In this document: in pieces, positions 21,910 through 34,202 of the stretch
Layout of the letters: each line of letters begins with the position of its first letter
How positions within the stretch are numbered: the first letter of the stretch is position 1
From: Spirometra erinaceieuropaei
Lineage: Eukaryota; Platyhelminthes; Cestoda; Diphyllobothriidea; Diphyllobothriidae
Assembly: GCA_902702965.1 (NCBI GenBank)
Contig: CACRXP010000849.1
Location: forward strand, 171,203-235,202
Direction of reading: 5' to 3'
Length of the DNA stretch: 64,000 nucleotides
Notes under the pieces: model-generated
Databases searched by the model: none
Seen by the model: only the letters and a program-made list of their open reading frames with translations
Told to the model about the DNA's origin: nothing
Position numbers and translations under genes: made by a program

Positions 21910-24102
21910 CTAAAAATGCAGGAGAAGCGAGGGGGCGGGTAAATTGAGTCTTCATCAGGTTGAGAGGTTGGAAAGACTACAAGAGATGCTCGAAAACCTC
22001 AAAGGAACACAACAAGCACGGCTGACAACCGAATGAGCTGCTTATATAGACGTGAATTCTGTGAGCGATTCTGTTGGAGCACACACAGGGTGTGTAGGCG
22101 GGAAAAAATACTCCTATCCTCAGTAGCGACAAATGTACAAGTGTTGGTAAAAGTCTGATCTCGCGGGCCGATTACCCCACTTGTGGTTTGGCGATAGTAG
22201 GATGCCCTCAGTGCAGTTGGTCAGCTGGTGTAGGAGTGAAGACAAAATAAAGCACAGCCCTGTCTTAAATACAGTTAGCGAAGTAGTTTAATATTATGGG
22301 CTACAGGATCCACCTCCTGCAGAAGACCTTATCACACAACAAATGGACATGGGAAGTTAATGTGACCAAGAGCTCGAGCGACGGTGGATCGATAATTGCC
22401 ATTGATCCCAGTTACGTTTACTGGCACACCGTGTAGTCATATAAACAGATTATATGGACTTGGACGAAGATGACTGAGTAAAAGGTCATTGGTCACCATC
22501 AGCCATGTTGAAATTCGAGCATGCGCCGTACTGGGAATATCTGGTCCAAAACCCAAAACCTACTGGGCTCGCTCTCATGTTTACATCGCGCACACAGTCA
22601 GTGACCGAAATTCTGAAATACGTTTTTGATTAGGGCGGATTACTTTGGTGGGGTTGCAATACTGATTACCGCGCAGCGTAAGTCCGAGATATTTCAGACA
22701 TGGCAGGATGGCGGCTTTCGAATACACTTCTTTTCGGCTACCTCTGGAAATCACACATGACAAAATAAATGCTTAAGTAGTATGGCTCTCTGCCGTCGAT
22801 TCTCGATGCTTGCACAAATCTAGGGTAGTCTATAGAAGACATGCACAAAAGTATTATTTTTGTACTCATTTGGCAGAAAACCTCTTCTGATACTCAAATA
22901 AACGGTCTACCTTCGGCTTTGAATTTTTTTGAATTTTCAAATAACTTTAACCCGATATGTTGTTGCATTTGCGCTTAGGGTTTTTAGTCTTTCTGTGCAA
23001 GGAGAATCATACAATCCTCTATGTCGTTAAGAAGATGCAATATAAGAAACATAAAATTTAGCAGTAAATGGGGACTATGTTTTACACTTCACAAGGAGCA
23101 TTAAAGATGCAACTTGGACTAACATTGCGCTGTTTCAAAGAGTTGATAATTAGAAACTTTTTTAATACAGAAAGATAGCATTTCTTCGAGTACAGGAGCC
23201 GAAGAAGTTATTTCCTACCAAATGAGTACGAGAATGAACATTTCTGAGCATGTTTTCTATGAAATATATTTGCATTCATAAGGACATTAAAAGCCAGTGT
23301 AAAAAACGCATAATATGTAAGGAGCCATTTTTTGCAAAGTGCTGATTTTGCAGGCGACCGAAAAATGCGCATTTAAAGGCTACCATTCTCGCGTGTTTGA
23401 AATATCATGGGATCATACGGCATGATAATCAATATTGAGACCCCACTTAAGTAATCCTTCCTAACTGAAAACGAATTTTGGGATTTCGGTTAACATTTCA
23501 GGAGATCGAAACAGTCTGAAAACGAAGACGTCAAAGACCCTTGAGAGAATGTCGAAGGTATACTCCACGGCAGTTCTAGCATTTCGCCTAATTTCATTGC
23601 CTGATGCCAGACGGAAGGACGGTCGTGACCCAAGCTTCAGACACGGTCTCATGTCCCCAGACCTCAGGGGAGTGAGACTGCCAGTGTCGACACAAGATTC
23701 ACAGACTTCAGCAGGGACGTCGTCTTCCCTGCGTCCCTTGGCGTTATATGTGAACGTTAACCGCCTGCCTCATTTGAGTTCACGTAGCTTACATAGAAGA
23801 CAACAGGGTCAATCTCTATGGCACAAAACGCCGGGAGTATTTTTAGGACCTTTTGAATAGTTTTCAACTCAAAAATAAAATAATTCTGGGAAATTTTCAA
23901 AATAAAAATGGGAGGACGCGGCAAATAACCCTGGTGTGAAGTCCGGAGTTAACCAGTCGCGTGACGCGGAAGGCGAAACAACGCACACAAGCGCGTATTA
24001 AAATTGAAAACAAACGCTACTTGCTTCTTTTAGGTAACTCTTATTGTTTAAACAAAACAGACTAGCTTAAAACAACCAGCGGGCAATAGCCGATGAAGGA
24101 AC
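21910..24102 (-). other. Intron 4 of the F-box gene
   Basis: The donor is CAG-GTTCCT and the acceptor CTGCATTTTTAG; both ends are phase 0. Almost half of the intron is foldback copy C; the remainder shows nothing recognisable. Confidence 0.65.
22600..23503. mobile_element. Foldback element, copy C
   Basis: The left end reads GACCGAAATTCTGAAATACG and the right end GATTTCGGTTAACATTTCA. The inner blocks ATTACTTTGGTGGGGTTGCA and CCCCACTTAAGTAATCCTT are complementary across the element. It lacks the outermost bases at the left and is intronic in the F-box gene. Confidence 0.7.
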
Positions 24103-24441
24103 CTGAACAACGATGAGCAATGACAGGCGGGTCTGAAAGAGTAGACGAAGCAGCATTGGTCCGGTAAGTTGAGCAAGCGAAATTTCCAACTGGTGAAGAT
24201 TCGGAAAGAGATAGTGTAAATCCGCCAGAGGATTCCATCCCAGGTGTTTGGGCCGGGCCGATAACCAACGCGGATCACGTAGATACCAGTAGGGATCACG
24301 CTGCTTGCCCCACACAAAGTACCGTAGCTGCTCGTCGTGCCAGGCCTGTGGCAGGGGGTGGCTCGCCTCTGGAGAGGAATGTTCCGGCGCCAGTTTGCAC
24401 ACATGCAGGAGGCTCAGTCGTTCGAGGGTGGGACCTGCCAC
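24103..24441 (-). CDS. FBXO39/FBXO33-like F-box protein, exon 4
   Basis: The exon is 113 codons, phase 0 to phase 0. The acceptor CCTCTTTCTTCTGCACAG is strong. The first residues VAGPTLERLSLLHVCKLAP continue a leucine-rich repeat directly from exon 3 and resemble the VPLQRLSLLVHNVS stretch I recall from FBXO33. The middle is a lineage-specific tryptophan-rich segment (YFVWGKQRDPYWYLRDPRW). A clear LRR then follows (PLADLHYLFPNLHQLEISLA). The exon ends at VVQ before GTTCCT; without that donor the frame stops 27 bases later. F-box/LRR proteins use this region to hold substrates for an SCF ubiquitin ligase. Confidence 0.8.
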
Positions 24442-25479
24442 CTGTGCAGAAGAAAGAGGAGTGAATCAGCAACCCACTGAACCTCGCAACCCCTCCTAAG
24501 AAAAAAACACTCAAAAGCGTGAATGCCGGCAAAGTGGCGTTTTAGCTGTGAACATTGGGCAGTTCAGGAGAATGGTCGGTTTAAAAGTGGGATGAGAAAA
24601 AAAGACACCTGCGCCTCAAAAAGCGACAATAGTAGAAACAGCGGTGATGAAAAAAGAAGCATAGTAGTGGTGGCGGCAGCAATCACGGTGAAGAAAAAGG
24701 ACTTACAACCGGGATCAAATCCTACTGAAATGAAGCCAAATCACCGGAAATCTGAAAAGTCCGTGTCGGACATGTAGTAGTGCACATTTTGCATACGAAC
24801 TCAACCCGACGATGATAATGGTAATAGCAGCAAAATCTAGTGCTAATATGTCAGTGTCGCACGCGAGTCAAAGAAAATCACAGAAATTAACACCTGGCCT
24901 TCAGAAGCGGCTGTAACGAATACTCGTCAACTACGAAAACTAACTGTGCTCGTGCTTTTGAATCTTTACAAGGGCTGATGTACGATGGGACCACGATTTC
25001 ATATTAGCATCAGCAAAAGTTATCGCATAAATGTGTGCAGACCACAAGGAGTATATTAACCAGATCACGACACAGTTCACTCAACCACAACTACAAAGTG
25101 TGCTGCATGGTCGCATTTGGTTCAGTAAGCCAATCGCGGATGCACACGGGTCGGCTACTCAATCAACAGATCTCCCAATGGAAGCACTGACGCGCATTCA
25201 GGAGTTCATCCGCGAAGTTCCCGCATGCATGGGGTACACATTGTGAGGCGCGCCGTTTTTTTGGGTCTGCATCTCAACCAGTTCGCACAGAACACAGCCT
25301 CCTCCTCCTCCTATGGGCATTTTACACAGTCGATTTGAAAAGAGAGCTTCGCTCTGATTGCGATAGCTAAGTACGTACGCTAACTTGGCGCGACTGATGA
25401 AACGTAGTAACCAAAAGCTAGATGGTCAATGGGGCATAACCTGAAGGCGTCTCTTCGCATCTATTGACAACTTATTCGG

Positions 25480-27920
25480 GCATGATGCGCTCCGATCGGC
25501 CCGGCGATGTGAAATCTTCGTCGGTCGAGAGGCCTCCACGTATGCGCAGATCTGATTTCTGCACAGGTGTCTCGACAATAATGTGTTACGGAAATGCGTT
25601 TCACACAAGCCCCTGGTGAACACGGATGTGGCGAAACGAGCAGTGTTTCAGCATGACAGAAGAATGATCCGAGTGCTCCTCCAAAATTGCCACGCAAGAC
25701 TTCGCCAAAGCCGTCAGAGGACTGACCAAGAGAAGACCAGATGCTGTGAGCTCATGGGCGAGACCGGTACAAATCTGCTCCTGCAGGGGAGGCTGGACGA
25801 GTCCGCGAACAGAGAGCGATACGTGACACAGCACTGGAGAACAAATTCCAAAAGCTGCCTAGTCCAACATCGCCCAAAAAAGACGATCTGGCGCACAACC
25901 TGTCGTCAAAGGAGCTGAAGGATCAGATGCAAATGTTACGGCACGAAGCATCATTCAACACGGCAGCAGTGGAATCAATTCTTAGTCAGACGGAACCGAC
26001 GGAGGAGGCGGAGAACCTTATCCGACACCAAGTGTCCTCCCTCCTTATGACTAACAAGCCGCGCGAAATACTCCCAAAGGTCGAACGTGATGCACTTAAG
26101 GAACTCAGGACCGGCAAGGACTTGGTCATCGTGCCAGCGGATAAGCGGTGGTCCACGGTTGTATTGGACAGGAAGGACTACCTTCAGAACGCCAAAGATT
26201 TACTGGAGAACCGAAAATTCTATGTCCCATGAGCAACCAACCCTGTAAAGAAGCGGACACGCGAAATTAATGCTACGTTGTCGGCCCTGGAGGACTCAGA
26301 TGCAATAACACCAACCGACAGACGCATGGCAAGACCTCAATATACGGCTTTGGCCCGATTCTATGGCCTCCCTGAGGTGCAGAAGGAGGGCGCTCCTCTC
26401 CGACCCATCATGTCGCTCAAAGGTACTTCAACGTACGGACTGGCAAAGTGGCTGCGCCGGTGTCTGACTGCTGAGTCAGACACTACGGTCTCTTTGTCAG
26501 CACAATTCCTGGAGAAAATTAACGCGGTAAGCCTCCTTCCAGATGAGGTCATGGTATCTTTTGATGTAACCTCCCTTTTTACTTCTACTCGCCAGGATCT
26601 GGCGATCGAGACAATCGAGCTACTTCTACAAAGCAAATATAATAGAGCGGGGAATGGTCTCCGATACGTCCAAGTCCTTCAGCTCCTGAAGTTCTGTCTC
26701 AGGACGTACTTAACGTTCGACGGGACAATCAATGAGCAGGTGAAGAGCACATTAATGGGTTCGCCGATTACGGGATTCATCGCCGAGGCGGCCCTGCAAC
26801 GGTTAGAGTCGCTGGTCTTCCAACACCACAGGCCGAGGTTCTGGACCCGGTATGTGGATGATACCTTCGTCGTTATCGACCGGGATCAACTGTTGACATT
26901 CAAAGAACGTCTCAACGCGGTCGTCCCGAACATACGATTCACGATCGAGGAGAAAGAGAACAACCAGCTGGCCCTCCTGGATGCCCTTGTATGCCTCTAA
27001 GATTGCGGTGGTCTAAAGACCAAAGTGTTAAGGATAGCGACAAATACGACGCAAGTATTGAAATCCAACAGCAACCACACAATCAGCCACAAACGCAGTT
27101 GTGTAAGGATGTTTTATCGGCGTGTTGAAACGAACTGCAGTGAGCCGGAAGAAAGATTGACGAACTACAATACCTTCGACGGGTGTTCAAAGCCAAAGGC
27201 TACCCGCGCAACTTCGTCAACCGATGCATACGCAAAAGGGACGAAGGGCCAAGCCGCATGGACCCCAAATTTTGGTGAGCGCTTCCGTCAGTCAAGAACG
27301 TTTCGGACGCTATCGGCGCCTTCTCGTACCACTTGGGGTTGGAGTGGCACACAGACCGGAGGCAACCAACAGGCACCAAGTAATGAAAAAGAAAGACCCG
27401 CTGCCACGGCAAGAAACGTCTGGAGTTGTTTATCGGATCTGATGCAGTTGCGGACAAAGCAACTGTGTTAGAGAAACCAGAAGACTGCTCCGAACGCGAA
27501 TGGCTGAATACGCTGCAGCGGTGCGGAGAAATGACGCCAGCTCTCAGGTTGCAGCTCATTCGACGAGGCCGAAATTCTCGCTAAAGGTGATAACCGCGTG
27601 AGCCGCGAGCTGCTTAAGTCATGGTTCACTGGCCCCCAGTCTATTAAAAGGTGTAATGACCCTCTTCTTCCATGCCCGGTGCTGAAACCGCCTAGGCGGA
27701 GTAATTAGCCACGAGGAGTGTGCACAGTCGAACACGGTTCCAAACGCCAGGGTCGGTGGGTCAGCTGGTCGAGCAATCATCACACCAACATCCAACACCC
27801 GTGATGAAGTTGCAGCGACTAACGAGGCAAATGTCGGCCATCGAACAGTCATCACGCCAAGTGCAACCATCCCCGATGAAGGGGGGGGGGGAAGAGAGCC
27901 GTGAATTTCCATAGGTATGC
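25480..27920 (+). mobile_element. Penelope-like retroelement with RT and eroded GIY-YIG domain
   Basis: The N-terminal part (from about 25500, another frame) carries MIRVLLQNCHARLRQSRQ. The main frame (25927-27190) has the IVPADKRWSTVVLDRKDYL block, then FYGLPEVQKEG and LRPIMS, FDVTSLFTS, MGSPITGFIAEAALQRLE, and the catalytic RYVDDTFVVI at about 26850. This is the YxDD palm motif of Penelope reverse transcriptases. In-frame stops lie at 26230 (TGA) and 26998 (TAA). From about 27160 several frameshifts follow. Pieces remain: YLRRVFKAKGYPRNF, KKDPLPRQETSGVVYRI (entry to GIY-YIG) and SRELLKSWFTGPQSI. A twofold imperfect repeat ends the element at about 27770-27880. It is a dead but fairly long copy, antisense within intron 3 of the F-box gene. 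Confidence 0.9.
25927..27000 (+). pseudogene. Penelope-type reverse transcriptase, two in-frame stops
   Basis: This is the reverse transcriptase core of the element above: 101 codons before TGA at 26230-26232, then 256 further codons in the same frame to TAA at 26998-27000. The fingers (IVPADKRWSTVV), palm (FDVTSLF, YVDD) and thumb (RFTIEEKENNQLALLDALV) regions are all present. Only the stops and downstream frameshifts prevent a full product. The enzyme family copies its RNA into the genome from a GIY-YIG nick. Confidence 0.85.
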
Positions 27921-30019
27921 GGTAGCGTGACAAGTGAATCATATAAAGACAGCAGCCCCTTGTGCATGAATTCCCTCTTTCCTCCCTTACAAGCATCAGT
28001 GGCTCGTGGGTCAGCCGACAGCTGCTGACATCAGGCGCGCCGGCTGACGAGATATTTTTGGCGGAAATTTAGCCTATGCACTAACAAAGTGGAATTTTCC
28101 GAACATAAGTATTCATGCTCCGCCTTTCTACTTATTTTTTCGCATTTAACATTGCTTTGCCCTATTATAAAAATAAGTATAAATAGAGGAATGTTTGATA
28201 TTTACCACTTTCCACAACATCATTTATTTGGGAGTTTACTATCTTGCAGGGTTTCCCTTATAACTAAGGTATATTTTTTGATCGAGGTCTTTTCTTGAGA
28301 CACTGGGTGGAAGGGAGGCGGGGGGAGGAGCTTACTAAATTGTCTGCGAACTTTCGGACCAAAGATGAGTTTCTGCCGTCTACCGTATGTGGTTCCTGCT
28401 AGCATGGCGTGTTTGAAAAGAAATAGAGGGAAACCCCACCTTGAGAGACGTGAGAAAGGAGTCAGCCATGGCAGTGAGGATCAACCACTATCTTGCAGAA
28501 CTCAGTGCAAAACACAACTGTTTCAAGATAAAAATACAATTGCAAACGCCTGAAGTATAACACGGCGCAACAAATCTCGGGGTTTAAGGTCAAATCCGCA
28601 GGTTGTTCCTCTTGAGTCACAAACCGTGGGTCGATCTGGATAACGAGAGTAAGCAGGTGGTAGATGAGGCCATTTTCTGCGCGCGCGCTCTCTCTTTCCT
28701 CGTTTCTAAACGGACGTCCTGCGACCGCCTGAGTGGGCCTTAGCTCTGAGCATAGGACAACCGGCGTGTTTCTCTGTACTGCACGCGGAAATGACTTTTG
28801 ACAAAAGCTGACATTTATATTAATAGCCCCAATTGCAACTTTCGGGGTGCGAGCTGGGAGTTAGATGGACTTAGGGTTAACCTCGAGGTGACTGGCTTCA
28901 TGTCAAATCTGAGGTCTCCAAACCGTGCCCAAGAGTTCGACGAATAGTTGCGAAACCAGATGAAGTGATTGATAAATAATGGCTGACAGGTCGTAGGGTC
29001 TGTTTCCTCGACCCAGATACAGATGTAGCCAGAATGAGGAGGAAATAGGGAATCATTGCGAACGACCGGGCAGTCAAAAGAGCCAAAATAGTCGTGAGTG
29101 AATTAGAACCAGAGCAGGCGTACGTGAGTGGCCGTTCAACAGTCAAAATTCCCACTTGTTTACAGCCACCACCTGTCCGTGAAGGGGCGGTCGGGCAGTA
29201 AACAGAGCCGGCAGAAGTGACAACTGACAATGACAAAGCCTCGCATAATGCAAAAACCGGTGCTGACAAACAGATAACCACCCCAGCAGCAAAATAAGGC
29301 GCACGAAAGGCGGACAATCAGGACCTCCCTTTTTTGGCCTTTTCGTCACCGGTCGGGCCGGACTTCCAAGCGTCCGACAGAATCGTTTTTTTGCAAGAGA
29401 CCGAGGGCGCCCGCTCTCGGTCTCTCTGACTTTAGCAACATCAAATGCAACCGGGAAAAAAAGTAGGAAAAAAACAACGCAGGGAAAGAAGTGGGGAGTG
29501 AGGCCGGCAGAAACATGAAGCACGACAAACATTCTTACCAAAGGGAAGTGCGCTTAGCTCTAGAAAACGCAAAAGAGGAAGAAAAGGGACAACCATTAGC
29601 GACAAATATAAAGATCACGCAGCTTCAGTAAACATGATAATCGCCAAATTTACTTCCTCCTTTCTTCTCTCACCTCCCTCTCCCCCCCCCCCCTGAAAGG
29701 ACTGATCATATGAATGGTATTTATACTTTGGTTGCTAAAGAGGAAAGCGAACTGACCAGCAGCATGGGCTCGCAAGCACTTACCCTCGACGCGAAAGTTG
29801 ACAGGCAAAGGATCAAGTTGAGGAAACGTTTCACAAAAGGCAGACAACAGAATACCAGGGCCAGCAAAGAGGGCTGAAAATGCGGTTCGAAGTCAATTTC
29901 ATCAGACGCCGGCCTGCAGTCATTAAGTCCTCACCGATGGTGTCTACTGCCATACCTACCGATAACTGGGGCGAAAAACTCACATTTTCATAAGTTCGCT
30001 AGGATTTATTGAACGAAAT

Positions 30020-30285
30020 TGGGTCAGATGTGGTTATGTAGCCTCACCTGAAGTAAACAAACTCCAGCCACTTGTAATACGAGATCGGTGGTAAGAGGAG
30101 TTTTTACAGGTGGGGCCTGGGAAACGCACAGGCGACGAGGTCAAGTAGTTGTATGCAAAAGAAAAGCTATCCGGAATGCGCGGTTGCACACTGAGTGGTT
30201 GGGAAATAGTTACCCTAACCCCTAACCCAAACCCCAATAGTACTGTGTTCATCAGGTGGGGCCACGTAACCACATCTTACCTCGA
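30020..30285. repeat. Imperfect inverted repeat with telomere-like motif
   Basis: GATGTGGTTATGTAGCCTCA at about 30029 is mirrored by TGGGGCCACGTAACCACATC at 30257-30276, and the outward pairing covers about 34 bases. Between the arms, about 30212-30235, is a short degenerate CCCTAA run (ACCCTAACCCCTAACCC). It may be a small non-autonomous DNA element. Confidence 0.45.
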
Positions 30286-31309
30286 ATTGTAATAAGCTGG
30301 GTGTCACCACCTCCAAAAGAGACACAGCCCAAACCCACATGGTGGACGCTGAGGGACCCCCTGATATGTCGAACTCGGAGCTGTAGCGACGCGGTACCAG
30401 TACGTCCATGGGCTAACACTGGCGGTGGTTTAGCTGTTCCAGGGTCCATGGTCCAACAAACCAGTGAGGTCCATGTCCTATGCGATCGACGGTTGACCCC
30501 TCCGAATGGCATTACATACCGGAACGGCGGGGACCATGGGACATAATATGCTATCGAAGTCCAACTGAACCATACTTATCCACTCCCTCAGTTAGCAAAC
30601 ACAGATGCAGAGCCAACTCGAACAGGGACATGGGGAGACGACGTCGTGGGCGAGATCCCCTTCACACCAGTGGAGGGCGTGTGCGAACAATCTGAGCCTG
30701 CGGCTTTCAACGGCATCGTTAGCAGGAGGCACCAGTTCTCCAACACCTCCATCATCTGCAGCTCAGTAACGCACAGTGGGAAAGTTTCACAGCAGTAGTG
30801 CAGGACGCTTTCGAGTACTGCTTAGTACACTCGAATCCCTGCCTCCTGATGAATTTTGCAGCGAGAGCACAAGCATTTCTAAAGTCGAGGGGACAAATTC
30901 TGTGCGAGCTGTATGTGGCGAGTTATCAACGTTGGCCAATTGGTACCACAGGGGAATCGAAAAATAACAAAATAGTCGACAGCATCGAGAATTCTACCTT
31001 CCATAAAAGGGGTAGGGTTATTTTATGTGTTGAAGACGTTATGCATTACCCTAGTTATTCCGGTCTTAGGATCAAACCTAAATGTGTGGAAGACGATAAC
31101 TGCGCGACCAAGAGCGAAGTGATATTTTCAGAGGTTGCAAACAGAGTCACGCCGTCGACATAGTCAGGCTCGGAGATCATGTCCTGCCTGGGCGCTTCTT
31201 CGTGGAATGATGTTAAGAGAACCGAACCCGTTGCAACAAGTGACAAGGAAATAATCGACGAAACCAGTGTTTTAACACCTGTATTGACAGTACGGTGAGA
31301 TTTTTTTCC

Positions 31310-31560
31310 CGATGCCGGCAGCTCGACAGTCGATTCCGACTATGTCCACCGTGCGTTATTCATCTAGGTGCAGCAGCCACGGTGACTTGCGCAGCATCCA
31401 CCGCACTCTCTCTACTCCACTCCCCACCTGGACCCGGTGTCAAGGCAGAGTCAAGAAGACCGGAGGCGGGGAAGGTCGCAGATGGCTGGCGCAGCCGGAC
31501 TCGCACCTAGGCGTGCCACCACACCCCTTCGTCCACACAGCAAATGACCAGGATTTTTCA
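31310..31560 (+). repeat. Dispersed repeat R1, plus copy
   Basis: CACGGTGACTTGCGCAGCAT, CCACCGCACTCTCTCTACTC and AGTCAAGAAGACCGGAGGCG are followed by a downstream segment GCGTGCCACCACACCCCTTC..GACCAGGATTTTT. That downstream segment is shared with the copies at 54.6 and 61.1 kb and with the fragment at 51.8 kb. This is among the most complete copies. Confidence 0.7.
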
Positions 31561-33767
31561 CCAGCAACAGCAGCCACAACACCCCAACAGGGATCAGAAG
31601 GACGAGGATGATGACTGGGCTGCCATGCCCACCGCCTATATACCCAGCGGGAGCGCAAGCGCATCTACTGGCAAGGAAGTAGGTGTCAGGGAACAGCCAA
31701 CGCACACCAAACTGCGAGGGCCATGATTTGCTAATACTGGCATAGCAAATGCTTTCAGATTTTTTGATCTCCTGATGCCACCACCATCATCATTAACATC
31801 GTTTAAGGTAACTCGAATGCAACACAGCCTGATGTTTGACGGTAGAGCAAACAATGGAATTAGTTAGGAGGTGGGCTTCCACAGCGACAGAGTGAAAAAG
31901 GGCAAATCTTGACAAATTCCGAAACGAACGGGCTGATGTGATTGCAATTTAGCAGAGTGATGTGAAATCGCAGAACCTGGCACAATTCGGGCTATCACCT
32001 GCTACACTTGCTTCAAGAAACGATGACATTTTACGTGTCACAAACAAGCCAGTGGTAGACGCGGCACAATTCTACAGGGCTTGTTGGGCTGACCGTCCTC
32101 CCATTAAAGGTCAATACGTGGGCTGCCAGGGTGAAGAATTCAACTGACTAAACAGCGAGTCAATGCCAAACAACAATCACAGGAAGTGCAAAACCACGCA
32201 AAACAACCACAGCGCTGGGGGGATGGAAATCGGTTTCAATAAAAAGACCTGCAGGCGGGGGGGAGGCAGCAAGAAAGAAACGAGGAGCGACCCGAAGGGG
32301 GGGGGGGCATACGCGCATGCATGAGTATCTCCACACAGAGCGTTGGCGCAAAAGCGCACCAGTGGACTACACGCGATTGGCAATGACGGTCGATTGGACA
32401 GAGGCCCGGAGGTTCAACGGTCGTACGCCGGTTGAACACAGAAACCGACGCCGCTCGCGTAGTTAAAAGGAAACGTGGGGTGGATCACGAGTGCCTGAAC
32501 CAGTTTACCCGCGCAGACCATGGTTCCCCTCCACAACATACAATGTCGGAAAAGACGGTTCCAAAGCAGTCTACTTATTCGTCGTCTAGTTTCCAGCGGA
32601 GAGCTGGCGCGCCAGCGGACAACAACTGCGCCAAAACCTCTCACTAAGATGCCTTCCATGGACTTTCCAATCATCGCCTGGGACAGCTGCCGTCGAGTTC
32701 CAAAGAGGGCTTCGGTGCGGTTCGACAAGGCGTGAAGTGACCCTATCCAGCGAGCCCTGTGACCCAGACAATCCTAGGCGTGTTTAATGGAAGTCAGAAC
32801 AGGCTGAATGAATCTTAGAAGGTACCTCTTTTCCGTCACCGAGGTAACCCTTATGTGACGATGCCACCTTCAGAGCCACGACTGGTGGCGTGTCGCAGTA
32901 GTTTAAAAGTGTGTTTTGTTGTTTACAGTGAAACGTTAAGCATTAGGTCCGGACAGGGTAGACCTCACTCTCCCTTTCCTCTCCCCTGCTTCGGCAACTC
33001 GTTCCCAGGCATGCTAACTGAATGCCAAACCAGGCGCAGTGGCTGACGCGAAATAAGGCCTCTAGGGAGGGCCATACACGGGCTCGGATATCATCGAAGT
33101 GAGAGTTACCCTAACGGTCACAATATAAAGGGGGCCACTGAAATCTTGTCCTCGTTCTAAAGGAGGACAGTTATTCCGTCGGCTAACAGTCCCGCTAAGT
33201 CATGACTTTTGGCACGCTGTGAAACTCTCAACCGCTGAACTGGCACGGGGGGAGATGGACCTCTCGGGACCGGCCCCGCCTTTACTTGCATCAGCCGTCT
33301 GTCCGAGTCTGTCAGTCGGCTGGTGATGCGATTGGGCACGCGGCCAGGGTGGCGAAAGCCTCCGCCCAATGTGTCACATGCACACACGTACAACAAGAGT
33401 AAGGGTCTCACCAGGACGCAGTGTAGCCCGGCCAATGCATGCAGTGAGTCAATGCGGTTCTCGTTTCGATTTAACTCGACTGTGGAGCCGGTTGAAATCA
33501 ATAGTAAATGACTGGGATATCAGCGACTGATAGCGACAAATAAGTCAGGATTGGTCAGTTCAGCGCCTCTGTCTTTACCCATAAATGTCGTGAGAACCGA
33601 GACCCAAGGGGTGTGATGGTGATGAAAACTGTATGGTGTCAAAGACAGGACTAATCAGCGCCTACGCAAGAAATGGAATTATGGATTTAATCGCAGAGGC
33701 TCTCTTAATGGAGGAAATGGAGCTTCAGTGTACAGGTCGGGAAGCAAAGCCGAGGGAGGGGTCATAC

Positions 33768-34202
33768 CCTGGTTATTTCCATAATCATTCGGCGAGCGTC
33801 TTGTGGCGAAAGAAAGAGGTTGCGCAGATACAGGGACCGCAGGCCTCTAAGTTGGCAGAGGACACGGCAAATAGTGGCGAAGATGGCTCCACCGGAGCCG
33901 TAGATCACGTTGGTCGCCTCATCGTACTCACTATGAAAGTCGAGGCTGAAAGAGCGGATGCGTGGGGGTGGCAAATGCGAAGTGTCGGGAGGATAGGGCA
34001 GACGAGCGGGCATCACATAACCAGCAGGGTACCGGCAACTGGCACTGCGCTGGTATGGACGGCCTCGGGCTTGCGCTGACTGCTGCTGATGCTGCGGCAA
34101 AGCCTCGGCGCTCGTCGCGGATGCACTACGAAAGGGGAAATGCTGCGGTGCAGAGCTGGAGAGCACTGAGGTGGAGGGAGCCTCACAGAAATCAACTCCA
34201 CT
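33768..34202 (-). CDS. FBXO39/FBXO33-like F-box protein, exon 3
   Basis: The exon is 145 codons, phase 0 to phase 0. The acceptor is TTTGTTTGATTTTTAG (minus strand) and the donor CCAGG-GTATGA. The first half is a low-complexity serine/glutamine/proline stretch (SGVDFCEAPSTSVLSSSAPQ onward). The second half is ordered: RIRSFSLDFHSEYDEATNVI, then CRVLCQLRGLRSLYLRNLFL and SPQDARRMIMEI. These are leucine-rich-repeat strands and helices and align with the LHSLALDFCDFTAEMARVL-type segment of FBXO33. The reading frame passes cleanly from here into exon 4. Confidence 0.8.

Larger units (their letters stand above)
24442..33767 (-). other. Intron 3 of the F-box gene
   Basis: This is the largest intron of the gene, 9.3 kb, with donor AGG-GTATGA and acceptor TTCTGCACAG, both phase 0. 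It contains an antisense Penelope-like element, a small inverted repeat with telomere-like motifs at 30 kb and an R1 copy at 31.3 kb. Frames at 28898-29541 (-) up to 139 codons show no domain, and the rest is unassigned. Confidence 0.65.
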
